Part shown: one piece after another, positions 7,917 through 16,896 of the stretch | How the letters are laid out: the number at the start of each line of letters is the position of its first letter | How positions within the stretch are numbered: position 1 is the first letter of the stretch | NCBI GenBank assembly: GCA_038258425.1 | Contig: JBBSPV010000005.1 | Span: 1 to 64,000 of the forward strand | Length of the DNA stretch: 64,000 bases | Reading direction: 5' to 3' | Origin: DATLGB01 sp038258425 | GTDB taxonomy: Bacteria; Actinomycetota; Thermoleophilia; Solirubrobacterales; Solirubrobacteraceae | The notes under the pieces: generated by a model | What the model was told of the DNA's origin: nothing | The model's database searches: none | What the model saw: only the letters and a program-made list of their open reading frames with translations | Translations under genes and position numbers: made by a program

Positions 7917-9379
7917 CCGCCGACCCTATCGAGGAGCGGGCGCAGCGCGGCGGCGTCGGCGGACACCGTGACGTGGATCGCGGCCGGCTCGCGGACCCAG
8001 GCGATGAGGTTCAGCGACGTCAGCCGGTCGAGCACGAACTGGAAGGCCATCGCCTGCTGCGGCGACGCGTAGGTCCGCGACACGTCGAAGGCCCAGCCCG
8101 TCGTGTGGAGGGAGAAGTTCCGCGTCGCCTGGGTGTTGCGCCGCTGCAGCGCACGTTGGTAGCGCTCGTCGCGCACCGTGGAGGTGAGCGTGAGCGCCGA
8201 GCGCGGCAGGTGGGCGGCCGCGCGCACCTGCGCGGCTGCGTAGAGCGCGAGGGCCAGCGCTTCGGGGCGCAGGCCGCGGTACAGCGACCGGCGCTGGCCG
8301 ACCTTCCCGGCCAGCTCGCCCATCCGGGGGTCGATCCGCAGGCCGGATCGCGGCGTGTCGACCGGCAGGCCGACGACGTCGCCGGCCGTGAAGGCCGCCG
8401 CCAGCTGATCCGGGCTCTGAAAGGCCGGCGTGGTCGCGGACGGGTGGAGCACCTCCTCCGCCGAGTTCTTCGCGGTCTGCAGGCGCTGCGTCGCCGCGAG
8501 CCCGGCCGGGTCCGTGCGGTGCAGCCGCATGATCGTCTTCGCGGCCATGAGCTTCCACAGGTAGTTTGACGAGTCGTCGCCCAGCGAGGCGAGCTTGGCG
8601 TAGGCCGGCGCGTGCCGGGTCGGCGAGGAGTCGAAGTAGACCTGGGCGTAGCGCAGCGCCTCGTCCGTCGGTCCGCCGGCGTAGCGGCTCAGCACGGACT
8701 GCAGGTTGCCGACGCCCATGTGGTAGGAGACGAAGGCCAGCTCGTTCGTGCGCAGCTTGTCCCGGGCGAAGGTCAGGTAGCGGGCCGTGGCCGCGAGGCT
8801 CTTGACCGGGTCGTAGCGCTCGTCGACCTGGCGGCGGGCCGCCTCGAGCCGCCGGCGTACGGCGGGCTTGCGGGCCTTGGCGAGACGCCGGGTCAGGCGG
8901 CTCGACGCCGTCGTGTCGACGTGCATCTCGAGCAGCTGTGTGGCCGTGCCGGCCACGATCTGCGTGAGCCCGACGGCCCCGTCGGTGCCCGCCGCGGTGC
9001 GGGCGTCGGGTCGGCCGGCGCTCTCGAGGAACACGAGCGCCTCGAGCTCGTCGGGGTCGACCTTGGCCGCGCGGGCGGCCGCCTCGATCCGGAGCCGCCA
9101 GCGCGCGGTCCGGGCGGCGCTCGCGTTCGCGCCTCCCGGCGAGAAGGCGTAGAGGACGTGGGCGTTGCCCGCGGCGGCGCGCCGCTCGAACTCCCGCCGC
9201 CGCGACGGGGCGTAGGCGAAGGGGTCCTTCAGCGGCGGCCGGTCGGTACCGGGTGGGGTGGGGATGACGGCCGGCTTGACGGCGACGGGCGGGCCGTCCC
9301 CACCCCGGAGGACCAGGACGGCGACGACGGCGGCCGCGAGCGCGGCCGCCGCGAGCGCGATGCGGACGCCTCGGGACAA
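7913..9379 (-). CDS. Membrane-anchored lytic transglycosylase with C-terminal DUF5715/M15-like domain
   Basis: 488 residues. An N-terminal signal anchor (residues 5-25) is followed by a Pro-rich stretch and an SLT-type lysozyme-like domain: catalytic Glu119 in LEALVFLESAG, GAVGLTQIVAGTA, and FVSYHMGVGNL. The C-terminal third (YQRALQRRNTQATRNFSLHT, GWAFDV, IAWVREPAAIHVTVS) resembles DUF5715/peptidase M15-like domains with a His..Asp pair (SLHTTGWAFDV). One protein would thus combine a glycan-cleaving and a peptide-cleaving type module; the second activity is inference. The start is TTG 9379, with a TAGCGT hexamer 7 bases upstream. Confidence 0.8.
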   Translation of the reverse strand: MSRGVRIALAAAALAAAVVAVLVLRGGDGPPVAVKPAVIPTPPGTDRPPLKDPFAYAPSRRREFERRAAAGNAHVLYAFSPGGANASAARTARWRLRIEAAARAAKVDPDELEALVFLESAGRPDARTAAGTDGAVGLTQIVAGTATQLLEMHVDTTASSRLTRRLAKARKPAVRRRLEAARRQVDERYDPVKSLAATARYLTFARDKLRTNELAFVSYHMGVGNLQSVLSRYAGGPTDEALRYAQVYFDSSPTRHAPAYAKLASLGDDSSNYLWKLMAAKTIMRLHRTDPAGLAATQRLQTAKNSAEEVLHPSATTPAFQSPDQLAAAFTAGDVVGLPVDTPRSGLRIDPRMGELAGKVGQRRSLYRGLRPEALALALYAAAQVRAAAHLPRSALTLTSTVRDERYQRALQRRNTQATRNFSLHTTGWAFDVSRTYASPQQAMAFQFVLDRLTSLNLIAWVREPAAIHVTVSADAAALRPLLDRVGG

Positions 9380-9386
9380 GCGGACG

Positions 9387-9392
9387 ACGCTA
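9387..9392 (-). promoter_or_regulatory. -10-like hexamer TAGCGT, leaderless start
   Basis: On the minus strand TAGCGT lies exactly 7 bases upstream of the TTG start at 9379. The spacing matches the other leaderless-looking starts and supports TTG as the true initiation codon of the transglycosylase. Confidence 0.4.
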
Positions 9393-9403
9393 GGGCCGGC
9401 GGA

Positions 9404-10357
9404 TCAAGTCCCGATGAGCGCGGCGAAGCGCGCTGCGTCGACGTTGCCGCCGCTGAGCACGACCCCGACGCGGCGCCCGGCGACGTCCGGGACCCGGCCC
9501 TGCAGCAGGGCGGCCAGGCCGGTGGCGCCGCTCGGCTCGAGCACGAGCTTGAGCCGCTCGAGCGCCCAGCGCATCGCCGCGACGATCTCGGTGTCCGTCA
9601 CGCACACCACGCGCTCGACGCGCTCCCGGGCGACGGCGAAGGTCAGCAACCCCGGCTCCGACGTCTGCTGCCCGTCGGCGATGGTGTCCGGGACGGGCAC
9701 CGCGACCCGCTCGCCGGCCGCCAGGGAGCGGGCGAAGTCGTCGCCGGCCGCCGGCTCCACGCCGACCACGCGGACGCCGTGGGCGGCGGCCACGGTCGCG
9801 CAGCCGGCGAGCAGGCCGCCGCCTCCGACGGGGATCACGAGGAGGTCCAGGCCGCCGGACTGCTCGAGCAGCTCGAGCGCCGCGGTGCCCTGGCCGGCCA
9901 TCACCCGCTCGTCGTCGTAGGGGTGGACGGGGACGAGCCCGCGCTCGGCCACGAGCTCGTCCAGCAGGCCGTCGCGGTCGGCCGCGTAGCGGTCGAAGCC
10001 GAGGATCTCGGCCCCGTAGCCGAGCGTGGCGGCGCGCTTGCCCGCCGGCGCGTCGGTGGGCATGAGGATCGTCGCGGCCGCCCCGTGCTCGCGGGCCGCG
10101 AGGGCCAGCGCCTGGGCGTGGTTGCCCGAGGAGACCGTCGCGACGCCTCGCGCGCGCTCGCCATCGTCCAGCGTGGCCACGGCGTTGAAGGCGCCGCGGA
10201 ACTTGAACGCCCCCACCCGCTGGAGGGATTCGGCCTTGCACCACACGTGCGCCGCCCCCGTCCGCGCGTCGAGCGTGCGCGAGGTCAGCGCGGGCGTCAC
10301 GTGGGCCGCGCCGTCGAGGCGAGCCGCCGCGGCCCGGACGTCGGCGAGCGCGATCAC
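9404..10357 (-). CDS. PLP-dependent threonine/serine dehydratase
   Basis: 317 residues, fold type II PLP enzyme. The Schiff-base Lys52 is in VGAFKFRGAFNA, the substrate loop is VSSGNHAQALALAA, the phosphate-binding glycine loop is PVGGGGLLAG and the C-terminal serine motif is VVLSGGNVD. It lacks the ACT regulatory domains of biosynthetic IlvA, so it is the short catabolic (TdcB/serine racemase-like) form, converting Thr or Ser to 2-oxoacid plus ammonia. A related beta-elimination of hydroxyaspartate or phenylserine is possible. GTG 10357 overlaps the stop of the dnaJ-like gene as GTGA. Confidence 0.88.
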   Translation of the reverse strand: MIALADVRAAAARLDGAAHVTPALTSRTLDARTGAAHVWCKAESLQRVGAFKFRGAFNAVATLDDGERARGVATVSSGNHAQALALAAREHGAAATILMPTDAPAGKRAATLGYGAEILGFDRYAADRDGLLDELVAERGLVPVHPYDDERVMAGQGTAALELLEQSGGLDLLVIPVGGGGLLAGCATVAAAHGVRVVGVEPAAGDDFARSLAAGERVAVPVPDTIADGQQTSEPGLLTFAVARERVERVVCVTDTEIVAAMRWALERLKLVLEPSGATGLAALLQGRVPDVAGRRVGVVLSGGNVDAARFAALIGT

Positions 10358-10971
10358 GCGGGCACGTGCCGGCGGACGCGGGTGAGCACGAGCCGCAGCG
10401 CGTCGGGCTCGAGCTCGGCGAAGGAGATGCGGCGGCCGGAGCGCGGTTGCACCCGCAGCTCGCCCTTGCGCTTGCGCGGGCCCTTCAGGCGGCCCTCGAC
10501 GGCTCGGATCGCCGACCAGCGCAGCGACCGCACGCGGTCCGTCGGCGCGTCCGCGCGCAGCCACAGCAGGCGGCGGTCGGTGACGGCGAGGCGGACCCGC
10601 GGCGAGTCCCAGGCGGCGGCGTCGGTGAGGACGAGCACGGGCTCGTCGTCGGCGAGCGCCTTGAGCAGCTCGCTGCCGAGCGCGCGGCGCACGCGCGGCT
10701 CCGTGACCGCCGAGCCGGCCCGCGGCCGCCGCGCGGCGGGCACCCGCTGGCGCCCCGCGGCGCGCTCCCCGTCGGCGGCCCGGCGGGCGAAGGCCTCGTC
10801 CTGGCCGCGCAGCATGGCGTAGGCCGCGTTGATGTCGGCCATCCGCGCCGCGGCCGCGCCGTCGTCGGGGCGGCGGTCGGGGTGGAAGCGCTTGGCGAGC
10901 TCCCGGTAGGCGCGGCCGACCTCCTCGGGCTCGGCGGTGGGTGCGACGCCGAGTACCGCGTGCGGGTTCAT
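10354..10971 (-). CDS. J-domain protein with C-terminal PH-like domain
   Basis: 205 residues. Residues 1-60 form a J-domain (AVLGVAPTAEPEEVGRAYRE, the HPD tripeptide in KRFHPDRRPD, then AAYAMLRGQ), which stimulates Hsp70 ATPase. No G/F-rich or zinc-finger region follows. A basic linker leads to a C-terminal domain of about 100 residues (SELLKALADDEPVLVLTDAA, VRLAVTDRRLLWLRADAP, IRAVEGRLKG) that looks like a bacterial PH-like fold. So it is a J-domain cochaperone of unknown client, not DnaJ itself. Translationally coupled to the dehydratase; divergent from the DUF1295 gene with a 32-base gap. Confidence 0.8.
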   Translation of the reverse strand: MNPHAVLGVAPTAEPEEVGRAYRELAKRFHPDRRPDDGAAAARMADINAAYAMLRGQDEAFARRAADGERAAGRQRVPAARRPRAGSAVTEPRVRRALGSELLKALADDEPVLVLTDAAAWDSPRVRLAVTDRRLLWLRADAPTDRVRSLRWSAIRAVEGRLKGPRKRKGELRVQPRSGRRISFAELEPDALRLVLTRVRRHVPA

Positions 10972-11003
10972 TGACCCCCATTGTGGCGGGGTAGGAGCCT
11001 GGC

Positions 11004-11798
11004 ATGGATCACCTGGGCGCCACGATGGCGATCTCGGCGGGCGCGCTCGGGGCGCTGATGGTCGCGGCCTGGCTCGTCAGCCTCCCGCTCAAGGACGTCT
11101 CCTACGTCGACGTGCTGTGGGGGCCGAACTTCGTGCTCGTCGGCTGGATCGCCTACGCGGTCGGCGGTGGTGATGACACCCGCGCGCTGATCGCCGCAGC
11201 GCTGGCCTCGCTCTGGGGTCTGCGGCTCGCGGTCTACATCGGCCGGCGCAAGGCGGGCGAGGGCCAGGAGGACCGCCGCTACGCGGAGATGCGCGAGCGC
11301 GATCCGAGGCGGTTCCCCTATGTCGCGCTGCTGAAGATCTTCCTTCTGCAGGGCGCGATGGCGTGGGTCGTTTCGCTGCCGCTGCAGGGCGTCGGGGCGG
11401 GCACGGACGGCGCCGGGGCCCTGCTCGTCGCCGGCACCGTCGTGTGGGCCGTGGGCCTGGCCTTCGAGGCCGTCGGCGACGCCCAGCTCGCCCGCTTCAA
11501 GGCCGACCCGGCCACCAGGGGCAAGGTCATGGACCGGGGGCTGTGGCGCTACACGCGGCACCCGAACTACTTCGGCGACGCGACGGTGTGGTGGGGCTTG
11601 TACCTCATCGCCCTCGACGCCGGCGCCTGGTGGTCGTTCCCCGGGCCGGTGATCATGACCTTCCTGCTCACCCGTGGCACCGGCAAGGAGATGACGGAGA
11701 AGCACATGAGCCGGCGCGAGGGCTACGCGGACTACGTCGAGCGCACGAGCGGGTTCGTCCCGCTCCCGCCGCGGTCGAAGCTGGCGCGCGCGAGCTGA
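11004..11798 (+). CDS. DUF1295 integral membrane protein (steroid 5-alpha-reductase-like)
   Basis: 264 residues with six or seven hydrophobic segments. The DUF1295 (PF06966) signature is clear: VDVLWGPNFVLVGWIAYAV, WGLRLAVYIGRR, DRGLWRYTRHPNYFGD and a terminal EGYADYVERTSGFVPLPP. The family is related to NADPH-dependent steroid 5-alpha-reductases and isoprenylcysteine methyltransferases. In many bacteria DUF1295 genes sit next to CFA synthase, DUF1365 and flavin oxidoreductase genes, as here 2-7 kb downstream, which suggests lipid acyl-chain modification. The exact reaction is unknown. Confidence 0.88.
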   Translation: MDHLGATMAISAGALGALMVAAWLVSLPLKDVSYVDVLWGPNFVLVGWIAYAVGGGDDTRALIAAALASLWGLRLAVYIGRRKAGEGQEDRRYAEMRERDPRRFPYVALLKIFLLQGAMAWVVSLPLQGVGAGTDGAGALLVAGTVVWAVGLAFEAVGDAQLARFKADPATRGKVMDRGLWRYTRHPNYFGDATVWWGLYLIALDAGAWWSFPGPVIMTFLLTRGTGKEMTEKHMSRREGYADYVERTSGFVPLPPRSKLARAS

Positions 11799-11822
11799 CT
11801 GGCGCGGGCGGTGCGCCGCGCA

Positions 11823-11828
11823 TAGGAT
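11823..11828 (+). promoter_or_regulatory. -10-like hexamer TAGGAT, leaderless start
   Basis: TAGGAT ends 7 bases before the ATG at 11836, the same geometry as at 5123 and 37361. It fits a leaderless transcript for the secreted hydrolase-like gene. Confidence 0.45.
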
Positions 11829-11835
11829 CGCGCCG

Positions 11836-13818
11836 ATGCGGAGCCTCTCCCGTGCCGTCCTGCTGGCCGCCACGGTCGCCGCCGGCGTGGCCGCCCCCGC
11901 CGCCCAGGCGGCGCCGGGCTGCGCCGGCGCCCCCGACCGCGCGTGCCTGCTGCCGTTTCCCAACGACGCGGCGCTGACGCGGCCCGACCGGTCCACGCCG
12001 ACGGGCCGTCGCCTGGCCCTGCGCCGTGCGGCCATGCCGGCCAACGCCCAGGGGGTCCGCATCGATCCGGCGGAGTACAACCGCTCGGACGGGTTCAGCC
12101 CCGGGCAGCCGATCATCGCGCGCATCCCCCGCCTCGGCAGCGACCGCGCCTTCGAGAAGTCGCGCATCGTCCCCGTCGGGGACCTCGGCCAGTACCGCCG
12201 CCGCGATCAGCCCGTGTTGCTGCTCGACGCCCGCACGGGCCGGCGCCAGCCGATCTGGGCCGAGCTCGACGCCAACGCGACGCGGCGACGACTGCTGCTC
12301 GTCAACCCGGCCCGCAACCTCGCCTACGGCCGCCGCTACGTCGTCGTGCTGCGCAACCTGCGCACCGCAGCGGGTGGCCGCATCGGCCGTGTGCCCGGCT
12401 TCACCACGCCGCGGCGGCTGCGCCGGACGCTGCGCCGGGCGCACGTGCGCGACGACCGCCGCCTGCACCTCGCGTGGGACTTCACCGTGGCCAGCCGTCG
12501 CTCGATCACCGGCCGGGCCCTCGCCATCCGCGACGACGCGTTCCGCCGGCTCGGCGACGCCGACCTCGCCGACGGCCGGATCGCGGGCCGGGCCCCGGGC
12601 TACGCGATCACCAAGGTGACGGACTACACGCCGGCGGAGAACCCGCAGATCGCGCGCAAGGTCGAGGGCACCGTGACCGTGCCCTGCTACCTCACCACCG
12701 CGGGCTGCGCGCCCGGCGGCCGCTTCCGCTACCGCTCGTCCCGGCCCGACGCGCTGCCCGCGCCGGCGCCGGGCAACGTCGCCCGGGCGGCCTTCGCCTG
12801 CAACGTGCCGCGCGCCGCGACGCCCGGCGCGCCGGCGCGCGTCTCGCTCTACGGCCACGGGCTGCTCGGGACGATCGGCGAGCTCGACGCCCGCAACGTC
12901 CGCGACTTCAGCGCGGAGCACGACATCACGTTCTGCGCGACACCGTGGGCCGGCTTCGCGCGCGCCGACGTCCCGACCGCCGCGGCCGCCCTCGCGGACC
13001 TGTCGAAGTTCCCGGCGGTACCCGACGGCAGCCAGCAGGGCTTCGTCAACGCGCTCTACCTCGGCCGGCTGCTCGCCCATCCGCAGGGGCTCGCGGCCGA
13101 CCCGGCGTTGCAGGCCGGCGGCCGGCCGGTGATCGATCCGTCGGCCCTGTACTACGACGGCAACAGCCAGGGCGGGATCCTCGGCGGCGCGCTGATGGCG
13201 CTCTCGCCCGACGCCACGCGCGGGGTGCTCGGGGTGCCGGGCATGCGCTTCTCGACCCTCCTTCCGCGCTCGAGCGACTTCGACACCTACCGGCTGATCT
13301 TCGATCCCGCCTACCCGGACCCCTCGACGCGGACGGTGGCCCTCTCGCTCCTCCAGCTGCTCTGGGACCGCGGCGAGGCCAACGGCTACGCGCGGGCGAT
13401 GACGACGCGGCCGCTGCCGGGCACCCCGGAGCACACCGTGCTCATGCAGGTCGCCGTCGCCGATCACCAGGTCTCGACGGTCACCGCCGACGCCGAGGCG
13501 CGGACGATCGGCGCGCGGCGCACGCCGCACGAGCTCGACCCCGGCCGCTCACCGGACCGGCGGCCGCTGTACGGCATCCCGGCGCTGCGCGCCTTCCCGT
13601 TCAAGGGCTCGGCGATCGTCTACTGGGACTCTGGCACCCCTCTGCAGCCCCAGGCCAACACGCCGCCCCGGCTCGGGCCCGACCCGCACGAGGATCCGCG
13701 AGCGACCCCGGCTGCGCGGGCGCAGAAGTCGGCCTTCATGCGGCCGCACGGCGCGGTGATCGACGTCTGCGGCGCGCGGCCGTGCCGGACCGCGGCCTAC
13801 CGCGGGGCGAGCAGGTAG
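11836..13818 (+). CDS. Secreted alpha/beta-hydrolase-like protein
   Basis: 660 residues with a Sec signal peptide (cleavage probably after AAPAAQA, near residue 26). The middle of the protein has hydrolase features: LYGHGLLGT as a possible oxyanion segment and YDGNSQGGILGGALMA, in which the Ser of G-N-S-Q-G sits in a nucleophile elbow. A later DHQV and C-terminal His residues could complete a triad. Pairs of Cys (for example PGCAGAPDRACL, VPCYLTTAGC, VCGARPC) suggest extracytoplasmic disulfides. An esterase or lipase-like role is inference. The 3' end overlaps the convergent methyltransferase gene by 22 bases. Confidence 0.7.
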   Translation: MRSLSRAVLLAATVAAGVAAPAAQAAPGCAGAPDRACLLPFPNDAALTRPDRSTPTGRRLALRRAAMPANAQGVRIDPAEYNRSDGFSPGQPIIARIPRLGSDRAFEKSRIVPVGDLGQYRRRDQPVLLLDARTGRRQPIWAELDANATRRRLLLVNPARNLAYGRRYVVVLRNLRTAAGGRIGRVPGFTTPRRLRRTLRRAHVRDDRRLHLAWDFTVASRRSITGRALAIRDDAFRRLGDADLADGRIAGRAPGYAITKVTDYTPAENPQIARKVEGTVTVPCYLTTAGCAPGGRFRYRSSRPDALPAPAPGNVARAAFACNVPRAATPGAPARVSLYGHGLLGTIGELDARNVRDFSAEHDITFCATPWAGFARADVPTAAAALADLSKFPAVPDGSQQGFVNALYLGRLLAHPQGLAADPALQAGGRPVIDPSALYYDGNSQGGILGGALMALSPDATRGVLGVPGMRFSTLLPRSSDFDTYRLIFDPAYPDPSTRTVALSLLQLLWDRGEANGYARAMTTRPLPGTPEHTVLMQVAVADHQVSTVTADAEARTIGARRTPHELDPGRSPDRRPLYGIPALRAFPFKGSAIVYWDSGTPLQPQANTPPRLGPDPHEDPRATPAARAQKSAFMRPHGAVIDVCGARPCRTAAYRGASR

Positions 13819-14849
13819 TGGGAGACGAGCCACTCGTTGCCGCTCCGCCAGTTCCAGATCTCGTACGTGGACAGCAGGAACAGCCGCCAGGTGGCGAGCC
13901 GGCGCCGGGCCTCGCGGGGGGAGCCCGTGGTGCGCTGGAGGATGGCGAGCGCCGCGTCCCGGCCCGCGTCCAGGCGCTCGAGCCAGGCCGCCAGCGTGCG
14001 GGCGTAGTGGGTGCCGTCGACGGCCCAGCGCCGCTCGAGGACGAGGTCGTGCTGAAAGCGGCCGAGCAGCTCGTGCGAGGGCATCGTGCCCGCGGTGAAG
14101 AAGCGCTCCGCCGCCCAGGTGCCCTCGAAGCGGTACGGCAGCCGGCGCTGGGAGAAGACGTGGACGAACAGCCGCCCGTCGGGCTCCAGCCAGGTCGAGA
14201 TGCGGCGCAGGAGCTCCGCCCAGTTGCGGAGGTGCTCGAACATCTCGATCGAGAGCACGCGGTCGAAGGTCTGGCCCGGGTTGAAGGTGTTGACGTCCTC
14301 CGTGCGGACGTCGAGCCGCGACGTCCAGCCCCGGCGGTCGCGCTCGGCCTCGATCCACTCCCGCTGTCCGTGCGAGTTCGAGACGGCGACGACCTGGCAG
14401 GCGGGATAGTGCTCGGCGATCCACAGCGACAGCGACCCCCAGCCGCAGCCGAGGTCGAGCACGCGCATGCCGTCGCGCAGACCGGCGCGTTCGCAGGTGA
14501 GGCGCAGCATGGCGTCCTCGGCCGTGGCGAGGTCGTCCGCGTCGCCGTCCCACAGGCAGCCGGAGTACTTGCGTCGCGGCCCGAGGAAGAGCCCGAAGAA
14601 CTCGGCGGGCAGCTCGTAGTGCTGGTCGTTGGCCGACTGGACGTGCTCGGCGATCGGGCCGGAGGACATCCGCTCGACGAGCTCCTGCGCCCGGGCCTCC
14701 TGCGCCTCGACCCCGCCTCGCGCCTCGCGGCGCACGCGCGCCACGGCGCCGTAGCGCGAGCCGGCGCGCAGCAGGGCATCGGGGAGCACCCCGCGCTCGA
14801 GGGCGAGGTCGAGCAGGCGATAGCGGGCGGGAGACGGCATCATGGCCAC
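13797..14849 (-). CDS. Cyclopropane-fatty-acid-synthase-family SAM methyltransferase
   Basis: 350 residues, Mycolic-acid/CFA synthase family (PF02353). SAM-binding motif I is RVLDLGCGWGSLSLWIAEHY, followed by VVAVSNSHGQREWIEAE, RVLSIEMFEHLRNWAELL and FVHVFSQRRLPYRFEG; the YSGCLWDGDADDLATAEDAM segment replaces the usual CFA substrate stretch. It acts on unsaturated acyl chains of phospholipids or on related lipids, transferring methyl from SAM. It differs from the second CFA-type gene downstream (16893), so the two probably have different products. Faces the FAD oxidoreductase gene divergently, 62 bases away. Confidence 0.87.
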   Translation of the reverse strand: MAMMPSPARYRLLDLALERGVLPDALLRAGSRYGAVARVRREARGGVEAQEARAQELVERMSSGPIAEHVQSANDQHYELPAEFFGLFLGPRRKYSGCLWDGDADDLATAEDAMLRLTCERAGLRDGMRVLDLGCGWGSLSLWIAEHYPACQVVAVSNSHGQREWIEAERDRRGWTSRLDVRTEDVNTFNPGQTFDRVLSIEMFEHLRNWAELLRRISTWLEPDGRLFVHVFSQRRLPYRFEGTWAAERFFTAGTMPSHELLGRFQHDLVLERRWAVDGTHYARTLAAWLERLDAGRDAALAILQRTTGSPREARRRLATWRLFLLSTYEIWNWRSGNEWLVSHYLLAPR

Positions 14850-14911
14850 GGATGAGGGCTACGCGGCGGTCAGGTGATCCGGATCAGGACGGTGCGGCGA
14901 TACCAAGGGCC

Positions 14912-16174
14912 ATGAGGATCGCCGTCATCGGTGCCGGGATCTCCGGCCTCACCGCCGCCCGCCGCCTGGACGGGGAGGGTCACGACGTGACGGTCTTCGA
15001 GGCGGCAGCCTACGCCGGGGGGCACACGAACACGGTGACGGTCGAGGCTCCCGGCGGCCCCCTGGAGATCGACACCGGCTTCATCGTCTTCAACGACCGA
15101 AACTACCCGGGCTTCGAGGCGCTGCTGACCGAGCTCGGCGTCGAGTCCCAGCCGTCGGACATGTCCTTCGGCGTGTCCGACGACGCGGGGCGCTTCGAGT
15201 ACGCGGCGTCCTCGGTCAACGGCCTCTACGCGACCCGCCGCCACCTCGTCGACCGCCGCTTCCAGCGCATGGTGCTCGAGTACCCGCGCTTCAACCGCGA
15301 GGCCCGCCGCCTCCTGGCGGGTGCCGCCGAGCCCTCCCTGGCCGCGTGGCTGGCCGAGTGCGGCTTCTCGCACGACTTCGTCGAGCGGCTGATCGTCCCG
15401 CAGGCCGCGGCGGTCTGGTCGGCGGACCCGACGCGCATGGATGCCTTCCCGGCCCGCTTCCTCGTCGAGTTCTTCGCCAACCACGGCATGCTCGGCTTCA
15501 CGGGCCGGCCGCGCTGGCGCGTCGTGCGCGGCGGGTCGCGGACCTACGTCGAGGCGCTGCTGGAGCGCTTCTGGGGCAGGGTCCGGCTGGCGACCCCCGT
15601 CGAGGCGGTCGAGCGGTTCGCCGACCGCGTCGAGGTGACGCCCCGCGGTGCCGCGCCGCAGGCCTTCGACCGCGCCGTCGTCGCCACCCACGCCGACCAG
15701 GCCCTGGCCATGCTGCGCGACCCCTCCCCGGCGGAGCGCGACGTGCTCGGCACCTTTCCGTATCAGCCCAACGAGGCGGTGCTGCACACGGACGCCTCGC
15801 TGCTGCCGCGGCGCCGCCGCGCCTGGGCGAGCTGGAACTACCACCTGCTGGACGACCCGACGGACCGGCCCGCCGTCTCCTACTGGATGAACCGCCTGCA
15901 GTCGCTGCCCACGCGCCGGCCCTACGTCGTGACGCTCAACCGCACGGACCGGGTGGCCCCCGCCAGCGTGATCCGCACCATCCCCTACGCGCATCCCGTC
16001 TACACGCTCGGGGCGCGCGCGGCCCAGGCCCGCCACGCCGAGCTCTGCACCGGCCGCACCGCGTACTGCGGCGCCTACTGGGGCTGGGGCTTCCACGAGG
16101 ACGGCCTACAGAGCGCCCTGCGCGCCGTCGCGTCCGTGACCGCCCAGCCGGCCGCGGAGGCGATCGCGGCGTGA
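14912..16174 (+). CDS. FAD-dependent amine-oxidase-fold oxidoreductase (COG2907 type)
   Basis: 420 residues. N-terminal dinucleotide fold RIAVIGAGISGLTAARRL, then YAGGHTNTV and DTGFIVFNDRNYPGF, which are characteristic of the COG2907 flavoproteins associated with CFA-type methyltransferases. Further family motifs are AVWSADPTRMDAFPARFLVE, VRGGSRTYVEALLERF and the C-terminal YCGAYWGWGFHEDGL. It is the first gene of a three-gene operon with DUF1365 and a CFA synthase. In proteobacteria comparable operons respond to singlet oxygen and make modified (furan or branched) fatty acids; that function is transferred here by analogy only. ATG 14912 directly precedes the FAD motif. Confidence 0.88.
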   Translation: MRIAVIGAGISGLTAARRLDGEGHDVTVFEAAAYAGGHTNTVTVEAPGGPLEIDTGFIVFNDRNYPGFEALLTELGVESQPSDMSFGVSDDAGRFEYAASSVNGLYATRRHLVDRRFQRMVLEYPRFNREARRLLAGAAEPSLAAWLAECGFSHDFVERLIVPQAAAVWSADPTRMDAFPARFLVEFFANHGMLGFTGRPRWRVVRGGSRTYVEALLERFWGRVRLATPVEAVERFADRVEVTPRGAAPQAFDRAVVATHADQALAMLRDPSPAERDVLGTFPYQPNEAVLHTDASLLPRRRRAWASWNYHLLDDPTDRPAVSYWMNRLQSLPTRRPYVVTLNRTDRVAPASVIRTIPYAHPVYTLGARAAQARHAELCTGRTAYCGAYWGWGFHEDGLQSALRAVASVTAQPAAEAIAA

Positions 16175-16896
16175 GCCCCATGCACTCCGCCGTCTACGCC
16201 GGCACGGTGCGCCACCGCCGCTTCGCCGAGCACCGGCACGCGTTCGTGCACCGGGTCGCCTACGCCTACCTCGACCTCGAGGAGCTGCCGCGGCTGCTCG
16301 GGGGCCGCCTCGTGCGCTCCCGCCCGGGCCTCGTGCGCTTCCGCCGCCGCGACTACCTCGGCGGTGACGGGCCAGCGCCGCTCGCCGACGCCGTCCGCGA
16401 CCTCGTCCAGACGCGCACCGGCGCCCGCCCGGAGGGGCCGGTGCGGCTGCTCACGACCCTGCGGACCTTCGGCGTCTGCTTCAACCCGATCTCGCTCTAC
16501 TACTGCTTCGACGCCCGCGAGCAGCTCCGGGCCGTCGTGGCCGAGGTGACGAACACGCCGTGGGGCGAGCGCCACGCCTACGTCGTCGACGGCACGGGCG
16601 CCGGCGCGGCGCTGGACAAGGCGATGCACGTCTCGCCCTTCATGCCGATGGAGCAGTCCTACGTCCTGCGCGTCCCCGCGCCCGCGGGGACGCTCTCGGT
16701 GCACGTCGAGTCCGGCCGGGACGGGGAGCGGGCCTTCGACGCCACGCTGCACCTGCACCGCCGGCCGCTCGGCACCCGGGCACTGCTGCGGGCGCCCGCG
16801 CTGCGGACGCTGGCGCTCATCTACGGCCATGCGCTCGGCCTGTGGGCGCGGCGCGTCGGCTACCACCCGCACCCGCGCGCGGGAGCGACGGCATGA
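16171..16896 (+). CDS. DUF1365 protein
   Basis: 241 residues, DUF1365 (PF07103): SAVYAGTVRHRRFAEHRHAF, RRRDYLGGDG, LLTTLRTFGVCFNPISLYYC, VAEVTNTPWGERHAYV and FMPMEQSYVLRV are all family landmarks. No biochemical function is established; the family is nearly always beside COG2907 flavoproteins and CFA-type methyltransferases. Start GTG 16171 overlaps the preceding TGA as GTGA; ATG 16180, three codons on, is the alternative. The stop overlaps the next ATG as ATGA, so the operon is tightly coupled. Confidence 0.9.
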   Translation: MSPMHSAVYAGTVRHRRFAEHRHAFVHRVAYAYLDLEELPRLLGGRLVRSRPGLVRFRRRDYLGGDGPAPLADAVRDLVQTRTGARPEGPVRLLTTLRTFGVCFNPISLYYCFDAREQLRAVVAEVTNTPWGERHAYVVDGTGAGAALDKAMHVSPFMPMEQSYVLRVPAPAGTLSVHVESGRDGERAFDATLHLHRRPLGTRALLRAPALRTLALIYGHALGLWARRVGYHPHPRAGATA

